Of a stretch of 35,332 nt of DNA, positions 23,943-32,342 are shown one piece after another. The stretch is from Dethiosulfatibacter sp. Its GTDB lineage: Bacteria > Bacillota_A > Clostridia > Tissierellales > Dethiosulfatibacteraceae. The notes under the pieces were generated by a model, which saw only the letters and a list, made by a program, of their open reading frames with translations, did no database searches and was not told where the DNA came from. The position numbers and the translations under genes are program-made. How positions within the stretch are numbered: the first letter of the stretch is position 1; every line of letters starts with the position of its first letter. The stretch is taken from NCBI GenBank assembly GCA_019084435.1, contig JAHRFV010000186.1:1-35332 (forward strand). Reading direction: 5' to 3'.

Positions 23943-24948
23943 TGACCACATAAATTTGCTGGACTTTCTTAATGATGAGCACGGCATCATCATTAAGAAG
24001 TTATCTGGGACCTTTTCACTTAGACAGTTTGTCCTTGGTGATCTTAGAAGTCTTAATCACTTTCAGTATATGGTTATTGATCTTAATGCCATTAAAGGTT
24101 CAAATAGCGACATTCTGGAAGCTGTGAATGCTTATAAAAAGATGTTTACTTCAAGATTGATATTTTATATTGAAGATATGAAAGGGCATCATGACCTAGT
24201 CCATAGTCTTATTGAAAATGGAATTTTCAATATTGTTACAGCTACAGATATTGAAGCCATAAAAAAAGAACTCCTTAAATCTATAAGTGATTTAGGGATA
24301 AGTAAAAGAGACATTATGTTAAAACTTACTCCTAATGATTTTTCTTTTGAGACGCCAGCAGAAATATATAAATTCTCAAAAAAAGAAATAAAGATAGCTG
24401 TCACGGGGGTACAACACAGAGTTGGTACAACCACCATGGCAATTAATCTTGCCAATTACTTATCAAGTATGGGTGCAAAGGTTTGTTATGTAGAAGCCAA
24501 TGAACATGATCATTTAAGTAAATTACCGGCATTTTATCAGGGGATGACATCGAAGGATGATGTCATCCTATACAATGGCGTGAAATACCTTTCGCTCCAT
24601 TCTGAGTGTCATGATGAATTTGATTTCATTATCTATGACATGGGGGTTATCAATAATAAGATTATAGATATCGTTAGAAATAATTGTGATGCTGCAATTC
24701 TGTGTGCAACAGGCAAACCTTATGAAATGAATGACATTGAAAAATATAAAAGCCTTTTAGATGCGACATCACTTAATACAGTATTTTCTTTTGTTGCGGA
24801 GCCAGATCAGTACAAGTATCTAAAACTTCAGAAGGACATTCATTTTTCAAATTACACACCAAATTATTTTGATAGGGACGTAAATGAATCCATCTGGTCA
24901 TCAGTCATTAAACCATTTATTAAAAAATCGGAGGTCAAGTATGAATAG
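23920..24948 (+). CDS. tadZ: TadZ/CpaE-like atypical ParA protein
   Basis: A protein of about 342 residues (ATG at 23920, 8 bases after GGAGG; ATG 23917 possible). Residues 1-130 look like a receiver-type domain, with an Asp (D55 counted from 23917) in YMVIDLNAI at the position of a phosphoacceptor strand. Residues 155-340 have the ParA/MinD fold: TGVQHRVGTTT (163-173) followed by MAINLANYLSSMGAKVCYVEA and FDFIIYDMG. The P-loop lysine and the ParA signature lysine are both absent. This combination is known in TadZ, which localises Tad pili. It is encoded far from the other tad genes. Confidence 0.75.
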   Translation: MLLYLSSNDHINLLDFLNDEHGIIIKKLSGTFSLRQFVLGDLRSLNHFQYMVIDLNAIKGSNSDILEAVNAYKKMFTSRLIFYIEDMKGHHDLVHSLIENGIFNIVTATDIEAIKKELLKSISDLGISKRDIMLKLTPNDFSFETPAEIYKFSKKEIKIAVTGVQHRVGTTTMAINLANYLSSMGAKVCYVEANEHDHLSKLPAFYQGMTSKDDVILYNGVKYLSLHSECHDEFDFIIYDMGVINNKIIDIVRNNCDAAILCATGKPYEMNDIEKYKSLLDATSLNTVFSFVAEPDQYKYLKLQKDIHFSNYTPNYFDRDVNESIWSSVIKPFIKKSEVKYE

Positions 24949-25417
24949 CAAAAGTGTTTTAATAGAAAGCGTTTATTCCTTGGAATTAACTCAAAGAGCA
25001 ACACTAGTTGCTTTTTATCTGATTAATCGTGCTGATATCGAGGGAACTTGCTTTCCTGGGGTTAAAACAATTGCTAACGAGTGCAATATCAGTACACGAA
25101 CGGTACAAAGAGCGCTGAATGATCTTGAAGAAGCAGGTTTTCTTGTGCGTGAAAGTCGCTTTCACGTACAAGGGGGTCAACGCTCTAACCTTTATTATCT
25201 GCAGGTCTTAGAAGATGAGCGAGATGATACACAGCCAGTTGAGGATCAGAGTGACGAGGATAATAATGATATTGATGTTTCAAATGCGGAACCTAATAAT
25301 TTGAATTGGAACAATTCATATCAGGCTTCAATCAGTATAGATTTACCAGCAATAGACTTTAAAGAACTACTAGAAGAATCTGTGTCACGGTCCCCCTGTC
25401 ACGATGGCATCCCTTGA
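24941..25417 (+). CDS. Helix-turn-helix DNA-binding protein, acidic tail
   Basis: A protein of 158 residues from the ATG at 24941, 6 bases after CGGAGG; it overlaps tadZ by 8 bases. Residues 1-70 hold a winged HTH of the replication-initiator type: LTQRATLVAFYLINRA, then CFPGVKTIANECNISTRTVQRALNDLEEAGFL. The tail (about 85-150) is Asp/Asn-rich and probably disordered. The last residues (SVSRSPCHDGIP) look out of keeping with the acidic tail; the frame may have been altered where the BREX block joined. It is the last backbone gene in the window. Confidence 0.65.
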   Translation: MNSKSVLIESVYSLELTQRATLVAFYLINRADIEGTCFPGVKTIANECNISTRTVQRALNDLEEAGFLVRESRFHVQGGQRSNLYYLQVLEDERDDTQPVEDQSDEDNNDIDVSNAEPNNLNWNNSYQASISIDLPAIDFKELLEESVSRSPCHDGIP

Positions 25418-25660
25418 ACTTTTCACTCTAATATATTGGGTTATTGATAAAAAAGCTAGTATTAAATGCATACTATGCATACTTGATATTTTTAGATGGT
25501 TAATGAATTAGATGAAATCATAGTATTATTTTTGAGATGTTGAACGATTTTATTGATTGTTTAAAAGTTATCTAGTATAATATATCTATGTTTGTATTTG
25601 TGTTTCAACTGCTTGTATTAAACTATTATAGAAGGTGGAAATTTGTGAAGAGGTGCTATT
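25418..25660 (+). promoter_or_regulatory. Promoter region of the BREX operon, with a dyad
   Basis: This 243-base gap holds no gene. Its promoter is TTGATT (25553-25558), 17 bases, TATAAT (25576-25581). A perfect dyad ATGCATA-C-TATGCAT (25466-25480) lies 90 bases upstream. The start of the next gene has GAGGTG at a normal distance. The promoter is convincing; the regulatory role of the dyad is a guess. Confidence 0.6.
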
Positions 25661-25870
25661 ATGAATGTAAGTTATAAAAAGTTGTGGAAGCTGATTATTG
25701 ATAAGGAAATGACTAATGTTGAGGTCAGAAAAGCCACAGGTATTAGTCCTGCTACTTTCACAAAGCTAAAGAAGAATGAAGTTGTATCTCTGGATATTTT
25801 GTTGAAGTTATGCAAGTATTTGGAATGTGATATCGGTGATATTGTTGAGGTAGTAAGAGATGCGAATTAG
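25661..25870 (+). CDS. Small Cro/CI-type regulator of the BREX operon
   Basis: A 69-residue HTH protein: NVEVRKATGISPATFTKLKKNEVVSLDILLKLCKYLECDIGDIVEVV is a typical XRE-type HTH with its C-terminal helices. It sits alone directly before brxA and after the TATAAT promoter, as expected of a local regulator of a defence operon. A small dyad TGTCC-(8)-GGACA (25871-25888) begins right at its stop, between it and brxA, and could be an operator. It is not the WYL-type BrxR regulator. Confidence 0.8.
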   Translation: MNVSYKKLWKLIIDKEMTNVEVRKATGISPATFTKLKKNEVVSLDILLKLCKYLECDIGDIVEVVRDAN

Positions 25871-25931
25871 TGTCCAATCCATGGGACACAATCTGTGCTA
25901 GAATTAAATGGTAAGTGCTGGAGGAAGGTAT

Positions 25932-26528
25932 ATGGAGAAATATAGTTCGGGACTTGTCTCAGAATCTTTTTGGTTTGTTGAATTCAAACAATTCATAAAG
26001 CTAAAAATCGAAGGAAAGTCTTGGGATGAAATAAAAAAATTATGTCTAAAGGATAATCTGTTAGGAATACCAAAAGAGTATCGTGCAAAGCGTGTCTATG
26101 GTTATTTAAAAAACAGAGTACAGGCATTACAGGATGACCTATTGGAATTGTTCTTAATAAGTGATTTGGCAACGCAAAAGATTATTACACTTATTGCAAT
26201 AGCTAAGGGAAATAGATTGTTTAACGAGTTTCTATATGAAGAATACAGGGAGAAATCTATATTAGGTATTGAAGAGCTTACAGCAAGCGATATAAATATA
26301 TTTTTCAATAAAAAACAAGACCAAAGTGAAGACATGGCAAATTGGACAGATGTAACCTTAAAGAGGCTTCGGAGCTCATATATGAATTTTTTGACGGATG
26401 CAGGTTTACTGACTGTGGTAGGTGGAAAACGAATCATTACCCCTCCGATTTTAGATATTGCATTAGAGAATTATCTAAAGGATAAAGGCGAGATGTATAT
26501 TGCAAAAGCTGTTATGGGGGTGAGTTAA
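25932..26528 (+). CDS. brxA: BREX protein BrxA (DUF1819)
   Basis: A 198-residue protein from the ATG at 25932, 3-8 bases after GGAGGAAGG; an in-frame start at 25908 is weaker. It carries the DUF1819/BrxA features: an N-terminal SESFWFVEFKQFIKLKIEGKSW region, the DLATQKIITLIAIAKGNRLFNEFL helix pair, and a C-terminal winged-helix segment (LKRLRSSYMNFLTDAGLL). BrxA is a small HTH-type BREX subunit needed for full resistance in the Bacillus system. The order brxA-brxB-brxC-pglX that follows confirms BREX type 1. Stop overlaps nothing; brxB follows directly. Confidence 0.9.
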   Translation: MEKYSSGLVSESFWFVEFKQFIKLKIEGKSWDEIKKLCLKDNLLGIPKEYRAKRVYGYLKNRVQALQDDLLELFLISDLATQKIITLIAIAKGNRLFNEFLYEEYREKSILGIEELTASDINIFFNKKQDQSEDMANWTDVTLKRLRSSYMNFLTDAGLLTVVGGKRIITPPILDIALENYLKDKGEMYIAKAVMGVS

Positions 26529-27113
26529 ATGCATAGGTTAGAAACGAGACTGAATCTGTTAGAAGAAAAAATCAAGCAGCCTAACTTTAGACAAAACAAA
26601 GGTCTTGGGAATGAGGTTGGGTATTATGTGTTTGATTACCCTGCTGAACAAGAACTTATTGTAAGAGAACGAGTAGGTTATCTAAAGAATAAATATGAGA
26701 ATAGTATACATGATTTTAAAATAGTTGTTTTTGATCTGTACGATATAATTATTGACTTATTAATGCAAGAAGGGTTTTTAGAAATATGCCAGGAGTTTGA
26801 AAAGACAAAAGGACTTAAAGAAATTACGAAAGCTGTAAATGAAATGCTTCGTATGGAAGAGGATAACCAAAGCAATGAAGTATTAGCGCATATTAAGAAT
26901 AATACACCTAAAGATGCAATTGTTTTTTTGGCTGGTGTAGGAAAGTGTTTCCCGATTTTGAGGTCGCATAAAATACTGAATAATCTGCACCAGTTTGTAG
27001 ATGATGTTCCGGTTGTAATGTTTTTCCCGGGCAAGTATGATGGGCAGTCACTGATGCTTTTTTCTGAAATTAAAGACGATAACTACTATAGAGCTTTTAA
27101 GATTGTAGATTGA
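26529..27113 (+). CDS. brxB: BREX protein BrxB (DUF1788)
   Basis: A 194-residue protein starting at the base after the brxA stop, with GGGGGTGAG as ribosome binding site. It matches DUF1788/BrxB, with an FKIVVFDLYDIIIDLL strand-helix unit, a central NNTPKDAIVFLAGVGKCFP segment, and the C-terminal VPVVMFFPGKYDGQSL motif that is strongly conserved in the family. BrxB is part of the BREX core; its activity is not well defined. Intact by length. Confidence 0.9.
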   Translation: MHRLETRLNLLEEKIKQPNFRQNKGLGNEVGYYVFDYPAEQELIVRERVGYLKNKYENSIHDFKIVVFDLYDIIIDLLMQEGFLEICQEFEKTKGLKEITKAVNEMLRMEEDNQSNEVLAHIKNNTPKDAIVFLAGVGKCFPILRSHKILNNLHQFVDDVPVVMFFPGKYDGQSLMLFSEIKDDNYYRAFKIVD

Positions 27114-27126
27114 GAGGTTGAGTAAA

Positions 27127-30100
27127 ATGATAGTAAAAAATATGTTTGCAAAAGACATTGACAGAGATATTAAAGGTGTTATTAAAGTCGGTCAAGGTGA
27201 TGATGAAAATGTAAAACAGGAACTTGAAGAATATGTTGTAACACGAGAGTTGCAGAAGCATTTTGCTGACTTCTTTTCCAGTTATAAAAAGGGCATTGTG
27301 GGGAACACGGATAAAATGGGGGTATGGATTTCCGGCTTCTTTGGAAGTGGTAAATCTCACTTCCTAAAAATTCTGTCATACTTATTAGAAAATCGTGTTG
27401 TCGATGGTAAATCTGCTATTGATTATTTTATTGATGACAGAAAAATCAAAGATGAAATGGTGTTAGCTGATATGAAATTAGCAGGTAACACATCTAATGA
27501 TGTTATCTTGTTTAATATTGATTCTAAAAGTGGGATGGGAGATACTCAGAATAATAAAGAAGCGATTCTATCAGTTTTTCTTAAAGTTTTTAATCAACAT
27601 TTAGGCTATTATGGTGCTAATCCTTTTCTAGCTGATTTAGAGAGACAGCTTTCAGATGAAGGTAAATACGAAAGCTTCAAGCAAGCTTTTGCAAAAATCA
27701 GAGGTAAAGAATGGGTTGATTCTAGACATCAATTTAGATTCATTCAAGATCATGTATGTAAGGCTTTGGTGCAAATTGATTATATGAGTATGGAAGCAGC
27801 AAAAAACTGGTGTGAAAGCTCAACCGGTGTCTATAATATTGACGTTGCTACATTTGCAAATATGGTAAAAGAATACATTGATAAAAAAGGTAATAATCAT
27901 CATGTTGTTTTTCTAGTTGACGAAATTGGACAATATATTGGTGAAGACTCTAAGTTAATGCTAAATCTTCAAACAGTCACAGAAGATTTAGGTTCAGCTT
28001 GCGGAGGCAAGGCGTGGGTTGCTGTTACGAGTCAACAAGACATAGACAGTATCACAAAAACTAAAGGAAATGATTTTTCAAAAATCCAGGGTCGTTTTGA
28101 TACAAGACTTTCCCTGTCATCTGCAAATGTTGATGAAGTTATTAGAAAAAGAATACTTGAAAAATCAGAAACGGGAAGACAAACATTAGGGTTGCTTTAT
28201 GACGAGAAAGATACGATTATAAAGAATCTTATTCTATTTAATGATGGCATCGAGAAAAAGTTATACTCAGACAGAAGTAATTTTGCTGCTATTTATCCAT
28301 TTGTTCCCTATCAGTTTAACTTGTTAGCGAGTGTATTAACATCTATTAGAACTCATGGGGCCAGTGGTAAGCATTTGGCAGAAGGTGAGCGCTCTATGCT
28401 TGCGCTCTTTAAAGAATCTGCTATGAAGATAATGGAAAAATCTGAAGGTGCAATAGTACCGTTTAATCTTTTCTACGATGCACTAGAACAGTTTTTAGAT
28501 CACAGCCATAAGGGTGTGATTATTCGTGCTTTTGATAATGAGTATTTGAATCCAGAAAAATCAGATGAGTGTTTTGATGTAGATGTATTAAAGACACTTT
28601 TTATGATTAAGTACGTTAAAGAGATTGTTGCAAATTTAGAAAACATAACCAGTTTAATGGTTTCAAATATAGATGATGATAGAATCGCTCTTAAAGATAA
28701 GGTTGAACAAGCCTTAAAGCGTCTAACAAGACAAACTTTAATTCAAAAAACAGGCGATATTTATGTTTTTCTTACGGATGAAGAACAGGAAATAAACAGA
28801 GAAATAGAAAGTCAGAATGTAGAGATTTCAGAAGTTATTGGCAAAGTTTCTGAGTTGATTTTTGATGGCGTGTATGAGAATAAGAACTATCGTTATCCTG
28901 CATTTAATGGACGATATACCTTTGGCTTCAATCAGGTTGTAGATGATCGTCCGTATAAAGCAAATCAAAATTTTGATATAACTTTAAAAATATTAACGCC
29001 TAACTATGATTCGGGTATGGATGAAACAATCCTTCGTATGATGAGTGGACAAAACAGATATGTTATTGTTGCGCTTCCAGACGATAAAGCATTTATTGAT
29101 GAAATTCGATCAGCATTAAAAATTGAAAAGTATTTGAGATTAAATACTTCAAATGTAGTGACTAAGTATGAGCAAATTAAAGAAGCAAAACGAATTGAAA
29201 TGCGAGAAAGAAATTCAAACGCTCGTATTTTCCTTGAAGAATCACTAAAGAGTGCGGACATATATGCCAATGGAGATATGATTCAGAGTAATTCAAAGGA
29301 TATTTCTTCAAGGATTAATGATGCCCTTGGAAAATTAGTTAATACGGTTTATCACAAAATCTCGTATATTAATGCACCTATGAATGAATCCCATGTAAAA
29401 GCGATACTAAAAGGTACAAACAATAGCCAGATTTCATTAGAAGGCGTGGAGCAATTACCAAACAAACTTGCCCTTAATGATGTATTAGATTTTATTAGTT
29501 TAAATACACAAAGACATGCTAAAACATCTATGAAGTCAATTATGGAACGCTTTACAAAGGCACCATATGGATTCGTTGAGGATGATGTACAGTGGTTAGT
29601 GGCTAAGTTATTTAAAGATGGTGATGTTGCGTTTTTTGTGAATAATGAAGTGGTAAACTTATTAACAAAATCAGAAGATGAAATATTCCGTTACTTGAGC
29701 CGTAAAGAATACCTTGAAAAATTATTGACGGAAAAAAGAGAAAAGGCAAATGACAAGCAGAAAAAAGCTGTCAGAGAAGTAATGAAAGAGCTGTTTAATA
29801 TCACACCTGTGAGTGATGAAGATGATTCGATATTAAAGAGCTTCCAACAGTATGCAGAAAACTTGAAAAATCACTTAGAAAAACTAGAAATACATTATAA
29901 AAACGAGCCAAGTTATCCGGGCAAAAATATTGTGAAGGATGGGAAAAGCTTATTAATCAATCTATTGGAAATTAAATATTCAGCAGAATTTTTTAAGACT
30001 GTTGATGAAAAGCTTGACGATTTACTGGATTTTGCGGAAGATTATGAGCCGGTGAAAGGTTTCTTTAATGGCGAACAAATTGAGATTTGGAATAGAAGTC

Positions 30101-30768
30101 TACGCTTGATGAATATTTATGATGACAGTAAGACATTTATTGTCAATAGTGATATAGAAACTACCGTGAATGAGATCAATTCAATCATGAAAAAAACCTC
30201 GCCATATAGTGATATTAGGAGAATTCCGGAATTATTAGATCGTTATATGGATTTGTATAATGCCATGTTAGACGAAATGGAAAAGCCTGTGTCAGCTGCT
30301 ATTAAAGATGCTCGAACACGTGTTATAAATGAGCTTGAAGACAAAGAATGTAAAGAAAAGTTAGAGAAGGTTATTAATCAACGATTTGCCGAGATTCAAG
30401 AGAAAGCAGAAACTTGTAATAATGTTGCTGTTTTACAAAATATTAAAGTTGAAGCTGATGCGTTAAAAGTTCGAATGTTAAATGAGATTAATGCAGAAGA
30501 AGCACGTATTGTTGCTTCAAAACAGACACAGACAAGTCAAGAAGTTGGTTCTAATCATGGGACTGCACCTAATCAAGTAAAGGAACAGAAGGAATCATTT
30601 CCTAAAGTTAAAATGAAACAGCAAAGAACGGTAAGTATTAAATCGATTAACTCTGAAACAACATGGAGAATTGAGACTGAAGCGGATGTAGAGAGATATA
30701 TTGAAGCACTAAAGGCTAAACTTAAACAACAAATCAAAGATGATATGATTTTGAATATTGAATTTTAG
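27127..30768 (+). CDS. brxC: BREX ATPase BrxC
   Basis: A 1213-residue AAA+ ATPase of BREX, from the ATG at 27127 (10 bases after GAGAGG; the TTG at 27118 is too close). Walker A is GFFGSGKS (70-77) in the conserved WISGFFGSGKSHFLK context, with Walker B-like VVFLVDEIGQY about 190 residues further on. The central part holds the PFVPYQFNLL and GASGKHLAEGERSML segments typical of BrxC. The C-terminal third is helical and coiled-coil-like. Length and motifs indicate an intact gene. BrxC is needed for both methylation and phage exclusion in BREX type 1. Confidence 0.93.
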   Translation: MIVKNMFAKDIDRDIKGVIKVGQGDDENVKQELEEYVVTRELQKHFADFFSSYKKGIVGNTDKMGVWISGFFGSGKSHFLKILSYLLENRVVDGKSAIDYFIDDRKIKDEMVLADMKLAGNTSNDVILFNIDSKSGMGDTQNNKEAILSVFLKVFNQHLGYYGANPFLADLERQLSDEGKYESFKQAFAKIRGKEWVDSRHQFRFIQDHVCKALVQIDYMSMEAAKNWCESSTGVYNIDVATFANMVKEYIDKKGNNHHVVFLVDEIGQYIGEDSKLMLNLQTVTEDLGSACGGKAWVAVTSQQDIDSITKTKGNDFSKIQGRFDTRLSLSSANVDEVIRKRILEKSETGRQTLGLLYDEKDTIIKNLILFNDGIEKKLYSDRSNFAAIYPFVPYQFNLLASVLTSIRTHGASGKHLAEGERSMLALFKESAMKIMEKSEGAIVPFNLFYDALEQFLDHSHKGVIIRAFDNEYLNPEKSDECFDVDVLKTLFMIKYVKEIVANLENITSLMVSNIDDDRIALKDKVEQALKRLTRQTLIQKTGDIYVFLTDEEQEINREIESQNVEISEVIGKVSELIFDGVYENKNYRYPAFNGRYTFGFNQVVDDRPYKANQNFDITLKILTPNYDSGMDETILRMMSGQNRYVIVALPDDKAFIDEIRSALKIEKYLRLNTSNVVTKYEQIKEAKRIEMRERNSNARIFLEESLKSADIYANGDMIQSNSKDISSRINDALGKLVNTVYHKISYINAPMNESHVKAILKGTNNSQISLEGVEQLPNKLALNDVLDFISLNTQRHAKTSMKSIMERFTKAPYGFVEDDVQWLVAKLFKDGDVAFFVNNEVVNLLTKSEDEIFRYLSRKEYLEKLLTEKREKANDKQKKAVREVMKELFNITPVSDEDDSILKSFQQYAENLKNHLEKLEIHYKNEPSYPGKNIVKDGKSLLINLLEIKYSAEFFKTVDEKLDDLLDFAEDYEPVKGFFNGEQIEIWNRSLRLMNIYDDSKTFIVNSDIETTVNEINSIMKKTSPYSDIRRIPELLDRYMDLYNAMLDEMEKPVSAAIKDARTRVINELEDKECKEKLEKVINQRFAEIQEKAETCNNVAVLQNIKVEADALKVRMLNEINAEEARIVASKQTQTSQEVGSNHGTAPNQVKEQKESFPKVKMKQQRTVSIKSINSETTWRIETEADVERYIEALKAKLKQQIKDDMILNIEF

Positions 30769-30782
30769 TGGGGGGGGAAGTC

Positions 30783-31823
30783 ATGAACAAAACAGTAATT
30801 AAGAACTTTGCAATATGGGCAAGGCGTAAATTAATTAGTGACATAACATATAAAGCAGGACTTTTAGGGATTAATGAAAAAGGAATTTCTGAACCATTAC
30901 CTATTTCTACAGATAATATCCAGTTCTTTGATATTGGTACCGGAAAACCTACTGAAATAGCTAATGAAGAGATAAAGCAAAGAAAAGCACTTGTAGCTCG
31001 TATTAAAGAGAAGGAAACTACATCTGATTATAAAACAGCATATCAATATGTTGTAGAAGAAGTAGCCTATACTTGGTTTAATAGGCTAATTGCTATACGT
31101 TTTATGGAAGTCAATGATTATCTCCCTTCACGTGTTCGTGTGCTTTCTAGCCATATTCAGGGTAAGTCTGAACCGGATATCGTTACAACACCATATGATA
31201 CAGATATGGAATTCTCAGCTTATGAACAAGACAGAGTTATGCAGTTAAAAGACGAAAATAAACTGGATGAATTATTCCGTATGCTCTTTATTAAGCAATG
31301 TAATAAGTTAAATGAAGTGCTACCAGGATTATTTGAGAAAACTTCTGATTACACAGAGTTGCTATTAAACATCTCATTTACTGACCAAGAAGGCATTCTA
31401 AATCATTTAATTAATGATATGAATGAAGAAGATTTTACAGAAACAGTTGAGATTATTGGATGGTTGTATCAGTATTACAACACTGAGCCGAAAGATGAAG
31501 TATTTGCACTTCTTAAGAATAAAGTAAAAATTACCAAAGAACGTATACCAGCTGCTACACAGTTGTTTACTCCTGATTGGATAGTTCGATATATGGTAGA
31601 GAATTCGTTAGGTAGACTATGGTTAGAGGGGCACTCCGATGAGAACCTAAAATCAGAATGGAAGTACTATCTTGATGCAGCAAAACAAGAAGATGAAGTT
31701 ATAGTAGATTATGAAACAATTAGTAATGAATACTCAAAAATCAAACTTGAGGATATAAATATTATAGAGAGAATCATTCAGAGATTGATACAATTTAATG
31801 AACCTCAAACTTGCTGCGCTTAG
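30783..31823 (+). pseudogene. pglX: Truncated BREX methyltransferase PglX
   Basis: A 346-residue N-terminal fragment of PglX (normally about 1,200 residues). It starts at an ATG after a G-run and runs MNKTVIKNFAIWARRKLI, then YTWFNRLIAIRFMEVNDYLPSR, then the TQLFTPDWIVRYMVENSLG segment that precedes the methyltransferase domain. Family similarity stops near residue 328 (INIIE), where PglX continues with its SAM-binding motif I. It is followed instead by about 18 unrelated residues to a stop. The methyltransferase and target-recognition regions are therefore missing, so no BREX methylation is expected from this copy. Confidence 0.85.
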
Positions 31824-31860
31824 GGGTATGCAAACTCAAAAAGGGTATGCAGTAGTTTAG
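31798..31860 (+). other. Short frame at the pglX junction
   Basis: A 20-residue frame in another register (MNLKLAALRGMQTQKGYAVV) overlaps the end of the pglX fragment and ends 20 bases before the next gene. It has no clear ribosome binding site. It may be the last codons of a gene brought in by the event that cut pglX. Too short to identify. Confidence 0.25.
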
Positions 31861-31880
31861 TTAAGGTGGGGGAGGAATAT

Positions 31881-32342
31881 ATGGATAATGAATTTACTAT
31901 AAAGATCTCAATACCGACTGATGACTATGGATACATTCTTTTGAAATGTTCCCATTGCGGAACTTTTTTTAAATCAACTCCCGACGATATTGAAGACGAT
32001 AGAGTGTTAGAAATATATTGTCCAAGTTGTGGACTGACTAGTGATAACTACTTAACAGAAGAAGTAGTCGAATTAGCCATAGCAATGGCTCAAAATAAAA
32101 CAATGGATTTGATATACGATGAATTTAAAAAGATGGAAAAAGAATTTAAAAAAGGACCTGTAACATTCAAAGCTGGTAAACGACCAAATCATGAGCATGA
32201 GAATCCAATCCGATCTGGAATTGAAGCTTTAGAAACTACAATATTTCCTTGCTGTAATCGGAAAGCAAGAGTCAAACCAATATTGAGAATAACCGGATGT
32301 TATTGTCCGTTTTGTGGGGTGAAAAACTATGAAGTTGAATAG
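31881..32342 (+). CDS. Zinc-ribbon protein of unknown function
   Basis: A 153-residue protein from the ATG at 31881, 5 bases after GGGGGAGG. It has two N-terminal CxxC pairs (CSHCGTFF near residue 25 and CPSCGLT near 50), a helical charged linker, and a C-terminal pair of cysteines (PCCNRKARV and CPFCGVKNYE). This is a double zinc ribbon, suggesting protein or nucleic-acid binding. I do not recognise a named family. It overlaps the next gene by 14 bases, so the two are translationally coupled and probably work together. Confidence 0.7.
   Translation: MDNEFTIKISIPTDDYGYILLKCSHCGTFFKSTPDDIEDDRVLEIYCPSCGLTSDNYLTEEVVELAIAMAQNKTMDLIYDEFKKMEKEFKKGPVTFKAGKRPNHEHENPIRSGIEALETTIFPCCNRKARVKPILRITGCYCPFCGVKNYEVE

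Noticed and set aside
25418..25552. Terminator or small RNA after the HTH gene
   Set aside because: Only an AT-rich dyad is present, with no GC stem and T-run.
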